Positions 36,905-47,530 of a stretch of 64,000 nt of DNA are shown in pieces; positions within the stretch are counted from its first letter, which is position 1, and each line of letters begins with the position of its first letter. The notes under the pieces are model-generated. The model was not told where the DNA came from. It ran no database searches and was given only the letters and a program-made list of their open reading frames with translations. Source of the DNA: Siphonodentalium dalli (Eukaryota > Mollusca > Scaphopoda > Gadilida > Siphonodentaliidae); assembly GCA_032622095.1 (NCBI GenBank), contig CP136061.1, positions 221,990,314 through 222,054,313 of the forward strand, written 5' to 3'. The position numbers and the translations under genes were made by a program.

Positions 36905-38138
36905 CCTACGACTGGTTTGAGTCCCCTTCTTTTCAATATATTTACAAATGATTTATTTGAATTATTCAACTCGGCAACTAGAACAGATCCTGTTCAATTT
37001 AAAACAACATCAACAAATTTTCTAATGTATGCAGATGACCTGATCCTTTTATCAGAGAGTAAAGAAGGCTTGCAATCATGTCTGGATCTTCTTGAAAATT
37101 ATTGTGATCAATGGAACTGGAAGCTTAAAATTAACACTACTAAGACAAAAGCTATGATTTTCAGTAGAAAAAGAAAGGACTTCTCAAAATTCAGATTCAA
37201 ATTATCAAATACTGAACTCGAGATTGTTGAGCGATATCAATATTTAGGATTGACATTTTCTTACAATGGAACACTACAATATGCTGCTCAAAATATGGCT
37301 GATAAAGCTCTAAAGGCAGTCTTTTCCCTTAAATCGAAAATTTTAGATTTTAACATATCAAATACAGAGCTCGCTTTTAAATTGTTTGATACACTCATTA
37401 AACCAATTCTCGTCTATGGGTCTGAGATTTGGATGGGTGACTTCACGGAGAAAGGCTTTATAAAAGACACAACTCCATTTGAAAAGATTAATACTCGTTT
37501 TTGCAAATATGTCTTGGGTATCAGTCGGAAAGCATACAACAAAGCAAGCCTTTGTGAACTTGGGAGACAACCCATATATGTTTTCATTTCAAAATTAGCT
37601 TTAAAATTTTATTTGCGACTGAGGCAGCTTCCATCAGACCGTTTTCTCAGCGAGGTATATGAACTTGACCAAGATCTTTTCCAAGAAAAATTCCCTTCAT
37701 GGTATGCAGGAATAGATTGCATAATAAAGCGATTTGAGCTTGATGATACGGCCTTAAATACTACTAGCTTGGGAAAGGTGATGGATGACCATTATAGAAA
37801 GCACATTCAAAATCAATTAATTGATATATCATTTAAAGAGAAAGACAATAAATTACAACTATATGGAAAGATTTATTCCAAGTTTGATTGTCAGTATTAC
37901 CTGAAGGTCGGTATCACAAAATCACAGACTAGACATCTCACTAAAATTAGATTAAGTGCCCATAATTTGGCAGTTGAAACTGATAGACGTAAAAGACCCA
38001 AACCTGACAGAAAAGATCGGAAATGTTTACAGTGTATTAAACACATTAGAGGATGAAGAAATTTTTTTTCTTTATTGTTCTAAACATATACTAGTACATG
38101 TACATCAAAGAAATATTTTATTTAATAACTTAAAATGA
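36857..38138 (+). pseudogene. LINE reverse-transcriptase ORF2 fragment, frameshifted near C-terminus
   Basis: A 399-codon frame (36857-38056) carries SPLLFNIFTNDL, then the catalytic LMYADDLILL at about residues 55-64 (YADD box). After this come the thumb-like KTKAMIFSRKRK and RYQYLGLTFSYNG motifs, and LIKPILVYGSEIW further on. It ends just after RKCLQC. The neighbouring +1 frame (to 38138) supplies LEDEEIFFLYCSKH, which completes the CxxC...H...C zinc-knuckle-like end usual in such LINEs. One indel at about 38035-38045 has therefore broken the protein. The listed start is only the first ATG; similarity begins around 36920. Confidence 0.85.
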
Positions 38139-38556
38139 ATACAGCTATACCACCAGAGTCTTCAAAACGTTTTATAATTCTTAAAAAACTTCTAAACCCT
38201 AGCAGCCCAAGTACAACTAGATATATTTGTGAATACATAAAGTCATGTTCACTGATGACATAACAAAATAGAAAATGTCTACACATCCTCTTAAACATAT
38301 TCAGGTCGAAGCCATTCCATCACTTTTCCGAGCTGGTGACAAAGCGTTTATATTACAACAATATGTTTTATTAAGTTTCAAATCATATCTAATCATATCA
38401 CGTTATAGATTGCTTATTTGTTATACTTTTGCTTATTTTAATATCTTCACTAGTCACTTTATTTTATTTTACTTTTGTTTCGGCGGACACCATTGTCAAT
38501 ACATATTAATTGTATGTTTATGGTTGGCTAATAAACAATTCATTCATTCATGTTTA
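36905..38556 (+). mobile_element. 5'-truncated non-LTR retrotransposon (LINE)
   Basis: Similarity begins abruptly in the reverse-transcriptase domain and runs to an AATAAACAATTCATTCATTC tail (about 38540-38556). A short-tandem-repeat 3' end of this kind is typical of several LINE clades. The endonuclease and the start of the RT domain are missing, as in most 5'-truncated copies. The 3' untranslated part is 38139-38556. The clade is not settled from what I can see. Confidence 0.85.
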
Positions 38557-38829
38557 TTTTAAACTAGTGGTTCAGGTTCACCCATCGCAGTCAATAGAAA
38601 ATTTAGATTTTTGTCACTGAAAATTAGCCCGTTTCATAAATGTAAACCGTACCTGAAATAATCGCAAAGCAATCTAATTTCCAAAGCCACATATATAACG
38701 CAAGTTGATCCTGAATCAAATCAGAAAATGAGAGTGGTGATCGATGCGAAACACTCGGAGGAGGTACATGGAGCAACGGGAGTCCCTCAAGAAAGAATAC
38801 TGGGCCCATTACTATTCTTATGCCACATC

Positions 38830-39392
38830 TAGGGCTGCAATGATGCACGATGGTTTCGGTGAATCGCGATGTTTACCGGCAGTGCGATACACGGTTTGAT
38901 CCATTATTATTCCGGTACACTTTCGATCCGTATTTTTGTAGTCTTAGCACTTTGAGAGAACACTTTTCATTGGCTGTAACTGCAATAGGTAATTCCATAG
39001 TTTCCTGTTCTGTTAACCAATCTAATTTCTTGTTTTTCCGTTATATCGAGGGTCGATGTCTCGATGACCTTTGAAATTTAAAATCAATAACATTTTGGAG
39101 CTACATGTATCAGACGATGATAAAATTGCAAGTTCTCAACTGTTAGTAGGCGAGGCAACTCCCAATATTGTCGCGCTGCCGGCGATATTTAAATTGCCTG
39201 TATAGAAACTCTTCGGATTTCGTGCCTTTGAGAAAGATGGTGTGTGGAATGTCGACAACACCAAAACAATATGCAAAATTTGCGAAGTAGGCAAAAGTTG
39301 TAAACTGGTCTAATTTTCAGTCTGCAATGTATCGTTGCAAAAAAATTGTGATACGTATCGAATCGTGAGGTGGGCGTATCATTGGAGCCCTA
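38830..39392. mobile_element. hAT element no. 3, inside the dead LINE
   Basis: A 563-bp element with ends TAGGGCTGCAATGAT and ATCATTGGAGCCCTA (one mismatch). It is flanked by a perfect 8-bp duplication GCCACATC (38822-38829 and 39393-39400). The insertion falls between the LGPLLFL and INDLP motifs of the LINE's RT domain, so the LINE was there first. No transposase is encoded. Confidence 0.92.
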
Positions 39393-39796
39393 GCCACATC
39401 AATGACCTACCAAATGACATCGCCTCCAAAATCCGCCTCTATGCAGATGACTGCTTACTATACCAAGAAATAACATAATTTAAGGATCACTTCAACATGC
39501 AGAAAGACTCAAAAACACTGAACATATGGCCCAACACATGGGGTATGACATTTATTAGCAAGAAATGCCACATCCTATCAATCAAGAAACAATCCTAGTC
39601 TTCTACTAAACATTAAACAACGATGTGCTTGCAAGGTCAAAGAAAATCTGTACCTCAGAGTGACTCCCACAAATAACATGGATTGGAGCTCTCACATAAA
39701 TATCATCTCAAGGAAAGCATCATACATGCTCAGCTTCCTTCAATGAAAGTTTTTTGAAACCTCAAGCATTGCTCAGAAGACCTACTCAAACTAAGC

Positions 39797-40013
39797 TACA
39801 GTAATGCTCTAATTAATCGACCTCTTAACCAAAGCAGAATTATGGGTAACTTTTCAGGATTTAGTCGGAAATATGGCTTGTTGCCATTCATCGGAAAGCT
39901 CTCGGGGAGAGCTTTCCGATGAATGGCAACAAGCCATATTTCCGACTAAATCCTGAAAAGTTACCCATAATTCTGCTTTGGTTAAGAGGTCGATTAATTA
40001 GAGCATTACTGTA
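39797..40013. mobile_element. Fold-back MITE family A, copy 1
   Basis: Near-perfect palindrome from TACAGTAATGCTC to GAGCATTACTGTA with a TA at each end, as in Tc1/mariner-type insertions. Arms meet at AGCTCTCGGGGAGAGCT. The locus-specific segment after CGA is CCTCTT, exactly complemented in the right arm (AAGAGG). It interrupts the second dead LINE. Confidence 0.9.
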
Positions 40014-40636
40014 TATATATCATTATTACGATCAACCATGGATTATGCTGATTTAATATGCCAGGGACCCATATGAAATACGCAACATCGACAAGCTTGA
40101 GAAGATCCAAAGAAGAGCCACCTGCTTCATCAAAAAAGATTATAGAAGCAGATTTGATGGTGCAATCACAAACATACTTTTTGTTGTATTTTCTTTTAAT
40201 CTGTATTAACTTTATTATCTTCATTATTATTTGTGCATATTTTGTTGGAGTTGCTCTTTGTCAATAAATTATCTCTCTCTACTAGCTGACCTACAGTTCC
40301 AACCATTTGACAATACTTGTAGAACAGGCTGACATTCTTGCCAAAGTAGAGGACCAAACCTTCCTAGCCATCCCCCCAATAATCTATGCCAACTACTCTC
40401 TAAAACAAGATCGAAATAAAAAACAAACAACTGTCCGAGGGATACGAAACATTCCCCCAGCATCTCATTCGAAAGCATGAGAGGTGCTTCGAACTCCTGC
40501 TTGTTATACATACAGAAGAATTCAAACATTTAGTGTTTATAAGAGTGAAAATAGACTGGAACCAGCTGGACAGGAAATTCTTAGATAGCCTGGACTCCAC
40601 AACCGCGTTCCATGAGTATCTACAGGACAACATCTA

Positions 40637-41726
40637 GTGCCTCCATGCTTGCCGTAATATGCCAGAACTGGTTCATACGACATACAGAAACAGATCCCTT
40701 TTTCTATCATTTCCGCGGGTTCGTTATTTTGTTCATGGTATACAGAGCATAAATCATGAAATTACACACATGAGACAGAAGTTATTGGACATAACAGCAG
40801 AAATAGCAATTGATATGAATGTAGTTATCGGCAATTTATATATTGAATATTAGATTTGATATTGCAGATAATATTTCTCGATCATTATTTTTTACGCAAT
40901 GTCAAGTAAGATTGGTGATACATTGAAAGCAATGTATTACTTTTGCATGACCACTGAAAAACTCAAAACAAAGCCACCCAAAAATAAGGCATGATCATTG
41001 GCTAATGTACCTTTCCAAACCTTCCAATAAAATAATTATTAGTAGATATTTAATTGCGACTGAACCAGTCGCTTGTTCCATTGAAAATTCTTTGTTCCCC
41101 CTAATATACAGGTACTTTCAGTGTTAAATTGTACATACCTCAAAATTGGCCACAGCTGTGACAATATGTGGAATCTAACATGCCACAGCAACAAGCAATG
41201 CCATGGCAATATGTGGAATATAACATGCCACAGCATTAAAATTTCGTGGGACATTTGTGTCAACTTCAAGGTCTGAATTGTCTATTTTCAAACAACATTT
41301 TCGTTATCAAATCATAACGGACTGTTAGCAATGCATCCATGATTATAACACAGTTTTTCATTTTGCATGACACTTGTGATATTTTATGGAATTAAAGGGA
41401 ATGAAGGTATGTGTTGTTGTGTGTATTACTGCATACGCCTTGTATCCTAACAACTTTAAGCTCCTCCCACTAATGAATATGTATGGGAACCTCCATTCTA
41501 ACAGAAGTTGCTTAACAAAAACAATGTGAACACATGTGTTGTTGTTTACAGGTTTGTGATGGGGCCACTGTTTTTTTTACTCTACTTTGACATTATGTCC
41601 ATATTGGGAATATTTTTTGTGTTAATCCTCGTTGCATGTAGGTGAAGATCCCATTCTATGATTGTTTGACATCAAAAGGTTGTATGTGCAATTTGTTCTG
41701 GCAATGGGTTAGATGATTCTAATCTG
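40637..41726. other. No recognised feature
   Basis: AT-rich spacer with a weak local repeat around ATATGTGGAAT-TAACATGCCACAGC (about 41164-41235). No gene was seen. Confidence 0.4.
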
Positions 41727-41840
41727 GATCATTTGTTCTACGATTTTGTTGCTTTGAAACTTCGGTAGACAATAAATCAACGAGATCATTTGTTCTACGA
41801 TTTTGTTGCTTTGAAACTTCGGTAGACAATAAATCAACGA
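41727..41840. repeat. 57-bp tandem duplication
   Basis: Two identical units beginning GATCATTTGTTCTACG at 41727 and 41784. Confidence 0.95.
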
Positions 41841-41970
41841 GAAAAGTGTAGATCATACACTGTAAATCGATGTCTTTCAGAAAATTTGTCAGATTTTATT
41901 TGGAAGCCTGCCATGATGTTCTGGTACTAGTGACTTCTTGATTTTGATACAATATGATCATCATATTAAG

Positions 41971-42094
41971 TAGTCCAAGTCTTCTCGTACTAAAACTAGC
42001 TAAGATTTTGGGATGGAGAGATGCTAGTGTTTAAACACTAGCATCTCTCCATCCCAAAATCTTAGCTAGTTTTAGTACGAGAAGACTTGGACTA
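41971..42094. mobile_element. 124-bp perfect spacer-free palindrome with 9-bp target duplication
   Basis: Arms of 62 bases (TAGTCCAAGTC ... CTAGTGTTT) meet without a loop at GTTT|AAAC (42032/42033). The symmetry is complete and extends one base further on each side. CATATTAAG occurs at 41962-41970 and again at 42095-42103, consistent with a 9-bp target duplication from insertion of a fold-back element. Confidence 0.85.
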
Positions 42095-42436
42095 CATATT
42101 AAGGTGTGGGATTCGATAGAAATTACCTCACACTTAGGGCCAGGTATTTCTTCCAGAGGCTCAGAAATATTAACTTGGACATAAATTTTCACTCTTACAG
42201 AACTGGGTGTGAACTATGTTCCTGTAGCCACTGTGATGAAGTGCATCAAGCCACCGGATTACTCAGGTATCTGTCTTAACTTTAACCCTTTCTGTACTAA
42301 ATGGATTGTCCCAGTCAGTTAAAAAGTGTACATTGGAATGGTCTATTATTGATTTGGAGGGATGTTAAGGTGATAAAAGCAGATGACAGATAAATAAAAG
42401 TCCAGAAGGAGCCCTATTTATTGAGGGAAATGTTTT

Positions 42437-42477
42437 ATAAGTTCAATAAACGACCTATTGTCGTTTGTTGAACTTAT
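42437..42477. repeat. Short hairpin
   Basis: ATAAGTTCAATAAACGAC is mirrored by GTCGTTTGTTGAACTTAT with a 5-base loop and one mismatch. Function unknown. Confidence 0.6.
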
Positions 42478-42653
42478 GATCTGAACATTTGCTATGGGAT
42501 AACTACTCATCAAGTTAAGATATCCCATTGATCAAAACACCAAGATACCGATGATTACTTGAGCCCAAGTTGAGGGCCACATGGGAGACATCTCCTTAAA
42601 ATATGCCAATTCTCCCTATTTTTGTCCAAGGGAGAAATGACTTCTCTCTCATG

Positions 42654-42766
42654 TACAGTAATGCCCTAATTAATTGACTGCTTAACCACAGCAGAATTAT
42701 GGGTAACTTTCCAGGATTTAGTCGGAAATATGGCTTGTTGCCATTCATCGGAAAGCTCTTACTGTA
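42654..42766. mobile_element. Fold-back MITE family A, copy 2 (one arm)
   Basis: Carries the left arm (TACAGTAATGCCC, then GACTGCTTAACC and on to GAAAGCTCT), and then directly a short right end TTACTGTA. The second arm is missing. The locus-specific segment is CTGCTT. Confidence 0.85.
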
Positions 42767-43432
42767 ACATGCATGTATGCATATGTCCAAACAGCATGTT
42801 TTAAAAGTATATTTATTGATTATATTGTTGTTCTTACTCACTATAATGGTTTTATAAATGGGCTTTTGTGTTGCATAACACTTATTGGACCATAGAAGGG
42901 TGATGTTGGAGGTGTAAAATGAACTTCAGCTACTTCTCCCGGATATTAAAAGTCAATTCTCCCTGATAAGGCCATGGTTAATTAATTTTATGTTTGGCGT
43001 CGTCCAGGATTCTGAGAATTAAATTTGAAATGCAGTGATTATTCAGTATTAATTACTCTGGATAGGTTTCTTATGTTACTTACCGGGGTATATAGTACAA
43101 AGTAATTATAATATAACATAAATTTTAACACCAATCTAGTTTACATTCATGTTATGTCATCAGTCTAGGGACTACGAGTAAATGTTTGTATCTGAATTTT
43201 CACAAGGGACACTCAATGGGACATTGGAATTGTGCATTGTGCCAATAATAAATCAAATTCATTATTATTTTCTGTCAAAAAAAGGAAATGCGGGGATTGA
43301 TGCTAAACATAAAATTATTTAACCATGGCCTAACCAAACAAGTGACTTCTCCCAATTAGAAACCTCTAGGTTGGTCTTTGCTGAACTATTTGAATTTATC
43401 TTCACCTCAAACCATCTGATTACTAATTCAAG

Positions 43433-43656
43433 TTAAAAAGTTACATCGAAAACCATATTGGAAAACCATATTGAATGTATCCATATTGGATAAATAAGTT
43501 GGGAAGAAAACTGAGATGTTGAGTATATAAATTAGATTTTCACATTAAAAAGTTACATCGAAAACCATATTGGAAAACCATATTGAATGTATCCATATTG
43601 GATAAATAAGTTGGGAAGGAAACTGAGATGTTGAGTATATAAATTACATTTTAGAA
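43433..43656. repeat. 112-bp tandem duplication
   Basis: Two nearly identical units beginning TTAAAAAGTTACATCG at 43433 and 43545. Each has an internal repeat of AAACCATATTG. Lies just upstream of MRPL16 exon 1. Confidence 0.95.
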
Positions 43657-43911
43657 TTTAGAGGGCGAGTAACATTGATGTCAGGTTAAGTTGGTTAACT
43701 CTGAATCAAGATGACAAAAATTCAGCACATATCCACATATACATCAAAGAAATGTGCTTTCTTTCTTTATCTACAATATATACATGTATTGAATATAACA
43801 TAACAAAATAAAAAGAAGACTTCTATTTGTTATTTTGTCCAATGTGTTTCCACACAAATAAAAATGTGTACACTATTTTACTCCTCTAAACTTCTCCCCT
43901 TTGTTTGTAAG

Positions 43912-44036
43912 TTAACCAACATCAAAGAATGTGGCAGCCCTTTATGCTGCAGTCAGGTGTCCGGTATTCACTGTCTGCTTTGATTTATCCTGTGGAAGTG
44001 TGAAAACTGAGATTTTGCATGTGGGGGTCCTCGAAG
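43912..44036 (+). CDS. MRPL16: MRPL16 exon 1 (mitochondrial ribosomal protein uL16m), apparent frameshift
   Basis: Identified by continuity with exon 2. The frame ending SVKTEILHVGVLE at 44035, plus the last base G, joins to AT in exon 2 to give Asp. This places SVKT...LED just before VEFPENRKLR, as in animal MRPL16. The donor is GAAG|GTAAGC at 44037. The 5' limit is set by a pyrimidine-rich tract and AG at 43910-43911, which implies an upstream non-coding exon. An ATG at 43929 opens MWQPFMLQSGVRYSLSAL, a plausible mitochondrial presequence; vertebrate MRPL16 also starts MW. That frame hits TGA at 44001-44003, while the SVKT frame has no ATG before a TAA at 43913. A 1-base deletion in the assembly, an indel allele or an unseen upstream start exon could explain this. 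Confidence 0.68.
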
Positions 44037-44164
44037 GTAAGCCCAGTCCAGGTTTCCGGATAACAAAAATCCGGGCCTCCAGGCTTACTGATGGGGATAC
44101 AGTAATGAATAACACTGATGAGTGAGAATCCAGGCACTGTGCCAGAATGTGCAAATCAGGTGGA

Positions 44165-44385
44165 GCTTCATGGTTCAGTGGTTAGATTGGCAACCATCGA
44201 GATGAGTTTGAAGCCTGCCGGTGGATTATTTTGAGTTTCGCACAACAGTAGCTTGGTCGATTTAAGCGACCTGCGATTGTACGCTGTTCAAATATCGCAG
44301 CTGGGGTTGCTCCCTCATTGGACGATGGGGTGACAATGATGGCACATGCCTTACCACAGATGTAATAAATGATTTAAACTGCACT
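44165..44385 (+). mobile_element. tRNA-derived SINE
   Basis: Starts with a tRNA-like head. TGGTTCAGTGGTTAGATTGG (about 44170-44189) resembles an A box and AGTTTGAAGCC (about 44206-44216) resembles a B box (GGTTCGANNCC) at a tRNA-like distance. It is followed by about 150 bases of unrelated body containing CTGCGATTGTACGCTG and ending in AATAAATGATTTAAA. No cloverleaf closes, so it is not a functional tRNA gene. Confidence 0.6.
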
Positions 44386-44639
44386 GGAACTAATTCACTG
44401 TATAATGTGGATTGATTATTATTATTGTTCTTGCTGGCCAGAGACTTCTTTTGGCCAATGTTTTGGGTATTTCTGAATATGTTTGGATTGGAAAACCAAT
44501 ATATATGGAATCATTGAGAAAACAAACTAAAACAAAAATATAACACACACACATAAAATTAACTGATATATTTCGAGTTGAAACAAAATGACATAAAAAT
44601 GTTCACGGATGGGAACCACAAAAACTATAATAGGTCCAC

Positions 44640-45002
44640 CGGGTAATTATACCCTCCGCAACAAAGTTGTGGTGGGTATACTGGAATCAGCTCGTCTGTC
44701 GGTTGTCCGTCCGTGGACACAAATTTGTCCGAAGTTTTTCTCAGTCATTTTTTAATTATTTTCTGTGAAACTTGGCACAGACATCAACCACCATGGGAAC
44801 CTGTGCACCTGTGATTATGAGGTCTGTCCGACTCTTTTTTTGTGGAGTTATTCCCTTTTTTCGACTTATTTAAAATTTTGGGGTATACCTTTGTCAGAGC
44901 TTTTATTCCTACATTTTTTGGTCAATTGTTTTAAAACTTTGCACAGATATTCAGTACCGCGGGAAACTGTGCACCTGCAATTATGAGGTCTGTCCGACTT
45001 TT
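44640..45002 (+). repeat. Dispersed mollusc-type repeat with internal duplication
   Basis: Begins ATTATACCCTCCGCAACAAAG and GGTGGGTATACTGGAATCAG, then GTCCGTCCGTGG. The phrase CTGTGCACCTG with ATTATGAGGTCTGTCCGAC recurs about 180 bp apart (44803 and 44969). Related starts lie at 48240 (GTGGAGTTATACCCC) and 56280 (TATACCCCCCGTAATGAAG). Confidence 0.6.
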
Positions 45003-45530
45003 TAGCTCACCTGAGAAGAAGTCTCTGGTGGAGCTATAGTCATCACTCCTCGTCCGTCCGTCCGTCCGTCCATCCGTCCAGAATCATCTTCTCCTCCAGA
45101 AGACGGAACAGGTTCATATTTGGTGTGGATGTTCCCTAGGTGAATCTCATTCAGATTTGTTCAAATGAGGTCATCAGGTCAATTATTTGAAAAAGCAGGG
45201 CCACAACTCTAATCCTTCATAGTAATTCTTAAAACGACTTCTTTTCCAGAATTATAAGGCCTAATGGGTTCATATTTGGTGTGGATGTTTCCTAGGTGAC
45301 TCCCATTCAGATTTGTTCAAATGAGGTCACCAGGTTGATTAGTTGAGAAACCAGGGCCATAACTCATAGTAATTCTTACAATGACTTCTTCTCAAGGAAT
45401 ATTGGGCTGATTTAGCTTATATTTGGTATGGAGGGACCTTGGTTGACTGGGGTTCAGATTTGTTCAAATTGGGTCACTGGGTCAAATAGGGGCAGAGCCA
45501 GGGACATAACTCTAAAAACAAAAAAATTCA
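45003..45530 (+). repeat. Dispersed repeat with (TCCG)n tract and GGGCCATAACTC modules
   Basis: Begins AGCTCACCTGAGAAGAAGTC, then (GTCC)n at 45054-45080. Three degenerate modules containing CATATTTGGTGTGGATG and AGATTTGTTCAAATGAGGTC follow, spaced about 150 bp. A partial relative lies at 47060-47350. Confidence 0.6.
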
Positions 45531-46018
45531 TTTTTGCATTTTGACCTTCAATTTTTTTTAGACACATCACAGCCTCATATTTCTTACCTAGATTTGTCTT
45601 AGCACGTTCTTCATCTGTATGGATTTTGGTATTGTTTATTTAACCCTTTCCACTCTTGTTTTTATATAGAATTCATCCAAGACAGGATTACTCAAACGTT
45701 TTTCATCTGATCGACACCAAATTTGGTATATGATTTTTGACACTTATATACAGATCAAGTTAAAATATGGGTTTGATCCGATATATTTTAACAGAGTTAT
45801 GGCCCTTTATAATTCACACCTCTTTGCTATGCACTGTGAATTTTTAAGAGAACACTGAAGCCTGTATTATTGAAAAAGCCAATTTATCACAGTGTGGACA
45901 CCTGATACTCTGGCTGAAGACTGCTTGCTTGCTAGTTTACCATCTGTCATTACATGACATGACATTAGTTAAACACCTATTCTACAAGAATAAATAGGAA
46001 TAGTCCATTGTTCATTTC

Positions 46019-47530
46019 TTCAAGCCTGGACATAGTGTGTCTGACATTTGCAGAATGAGGTCCCCAGATGCTGAAATTAGTGTTGCTACCCTGTCCAGCC
46101 GGCTAGCATCACCAAATACACCCTCCAGGACCTAATTCTGCTTAGGCATCATCTTCTGGGACAAAAACAATATTTTTTAAACATGTTATAAAATTTGAAA
46201 ATTTGAAAAAAGTGACACCATTATAACATCTGCACAGTTATGAAACTTTACTCTTTAATGAAATTATGGAAACATTCCACCCTCCCCCACACACATGGCC
46301 CAGACCCCCCCCCCACTCTGCCATCAACCAACATCCCTTTCAAGCCATATCATCTCTCAATTGAATTAATACCTCTTCTCACAACAGAAGCATATATATC
46401 TGCAAATACACAGGTCATTAATTTTGATTAGTATAATAGATGTCATCTGGCTAGTTTATGTACACATATCTGTAGCAATTTAAAAACAAACTGGTGCTCT
46501 CAAGGTTAGGTAATGAATAATAGGTTTCCCTGACATTCAATGGTACTGTGAAGGGCTTAGATTTATTCAAGTCTTGAAATAGTGTGTCTGACATTTACAG
46601 AGTGAGGTCCCCAGATGGTGAATTTAGTGTTGCTACCCCATATGGCATGCTAGCATCACCAAATACACCCCAAGGGACCTAATTCTGCTTAGGCCTCATC
46701 TTCTGGGAAGTATCCTAAGTATCAAATTGACAGTTTGTTTTAGTCACTTTTTTCCACCTGTTCAGTTTCAATGTCCCCCTAATTTACAGACTGTAGGACT
46801 TCAATCTGTTCCTAGGTTTTATTGACCATTGAGGCCTAATCAGATTGAGGATGAATTCGGTGATGCTAGCCTGCCTTATGGAATATTGTCATTAAATCCA
46901 CATTTTGGGGACCTAATTCGGCAAATGTCATACATACTAAATTCAGACTTGGCCATTTCATATTATTTTCTTAATCACCACTTATCCAGATGAAATCATA
47001 CCACTAATTTTCAAAGAAAAATTGGGGGGTATATATTGGATTGAATTTGTCTTCTATCTGTCAGGCTTCCATCCGTCTGCCTGTTGGGATGTCTATCCAT
47101 CCATCTATCAACAATTGTTTTCTTCTCCATATTAAAGACGGAATGTGTTTATATAGTTCAGTGTGCATGTTCCCTAGGTATCTCACAATCAGATTTGTTC
47201 AATTAAGTTCATCACATCAAATACATGGCATAACTCTTTCCCTCCATAGTAATTCTTAAAACAGTTTTTTCTCAAGAACCACTATATAGCTTATATTTTT
47301 ATATTTGGTATGGAGGGGCCTTGGGTGACCGGGGTTCAGATTTGTTCAAATGGGGTGATTTTTAGGAAATGAGGTCCCCAGAGGGTGAATTCGGTGATGT
47401 TAGTCCACCTTGCGGAATACTGTCATTAAATTCACATGCAAAGGTCATACACACTAAATACAGACTCGGCTGTTCCAATATTAGTTTCTTAACCACCACT
47501 TATCCAGGTGAAATCATACCCTGATTTTTC
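46019..47530. repeat. Cluster of decayed CAAGCCTTGAAATAG-type MITEs
   Basis: At least four diverged copies carry GAGGTCCCCAGA-x-GGTGAATT...GATGCTAGC (about 46058, 46611, 46850, 47370). Each is preceded or followed by GTGTCTGACATTTGC-like ends. They are relatives of the well-preserved 165-bp copy at 61563-61727. A (C)n run lies near 46306. Confidence 0.6.

Larger units (their letters stand above)
38690..40636 (+). pseudogene. Second dead LINE, split by insertions
   Basis: Reverse-transcriptase remnants read in order on the + strand. GVPQERILGPLLFL lies just before 38829. After the hAT insertion come INDLPNDIASKIRLYADDC (from about 39401) and later WDPYEIRNIDKLEKIQRRAT (about 40067-40125). These are the RT core, the YADD box and the C-terminal region of a CR1/Jockey-like LINE. 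Several stops and frame changes occur (for example near 39470). A further AT-rich insertion seems to interrupt it at about 40155-40285. The C-terminal part continues to about 40636. It differs in sequence from the LINE at 36905-38556, so it is a separate family. Confidence 0.8.

Noticed and set aside
44165-44240. tRNA gene
   Set aside because: A- and B-box-like phrases are present, but no acceptor stem or cloverleaf closes. It is better explained as the head of a SINE.
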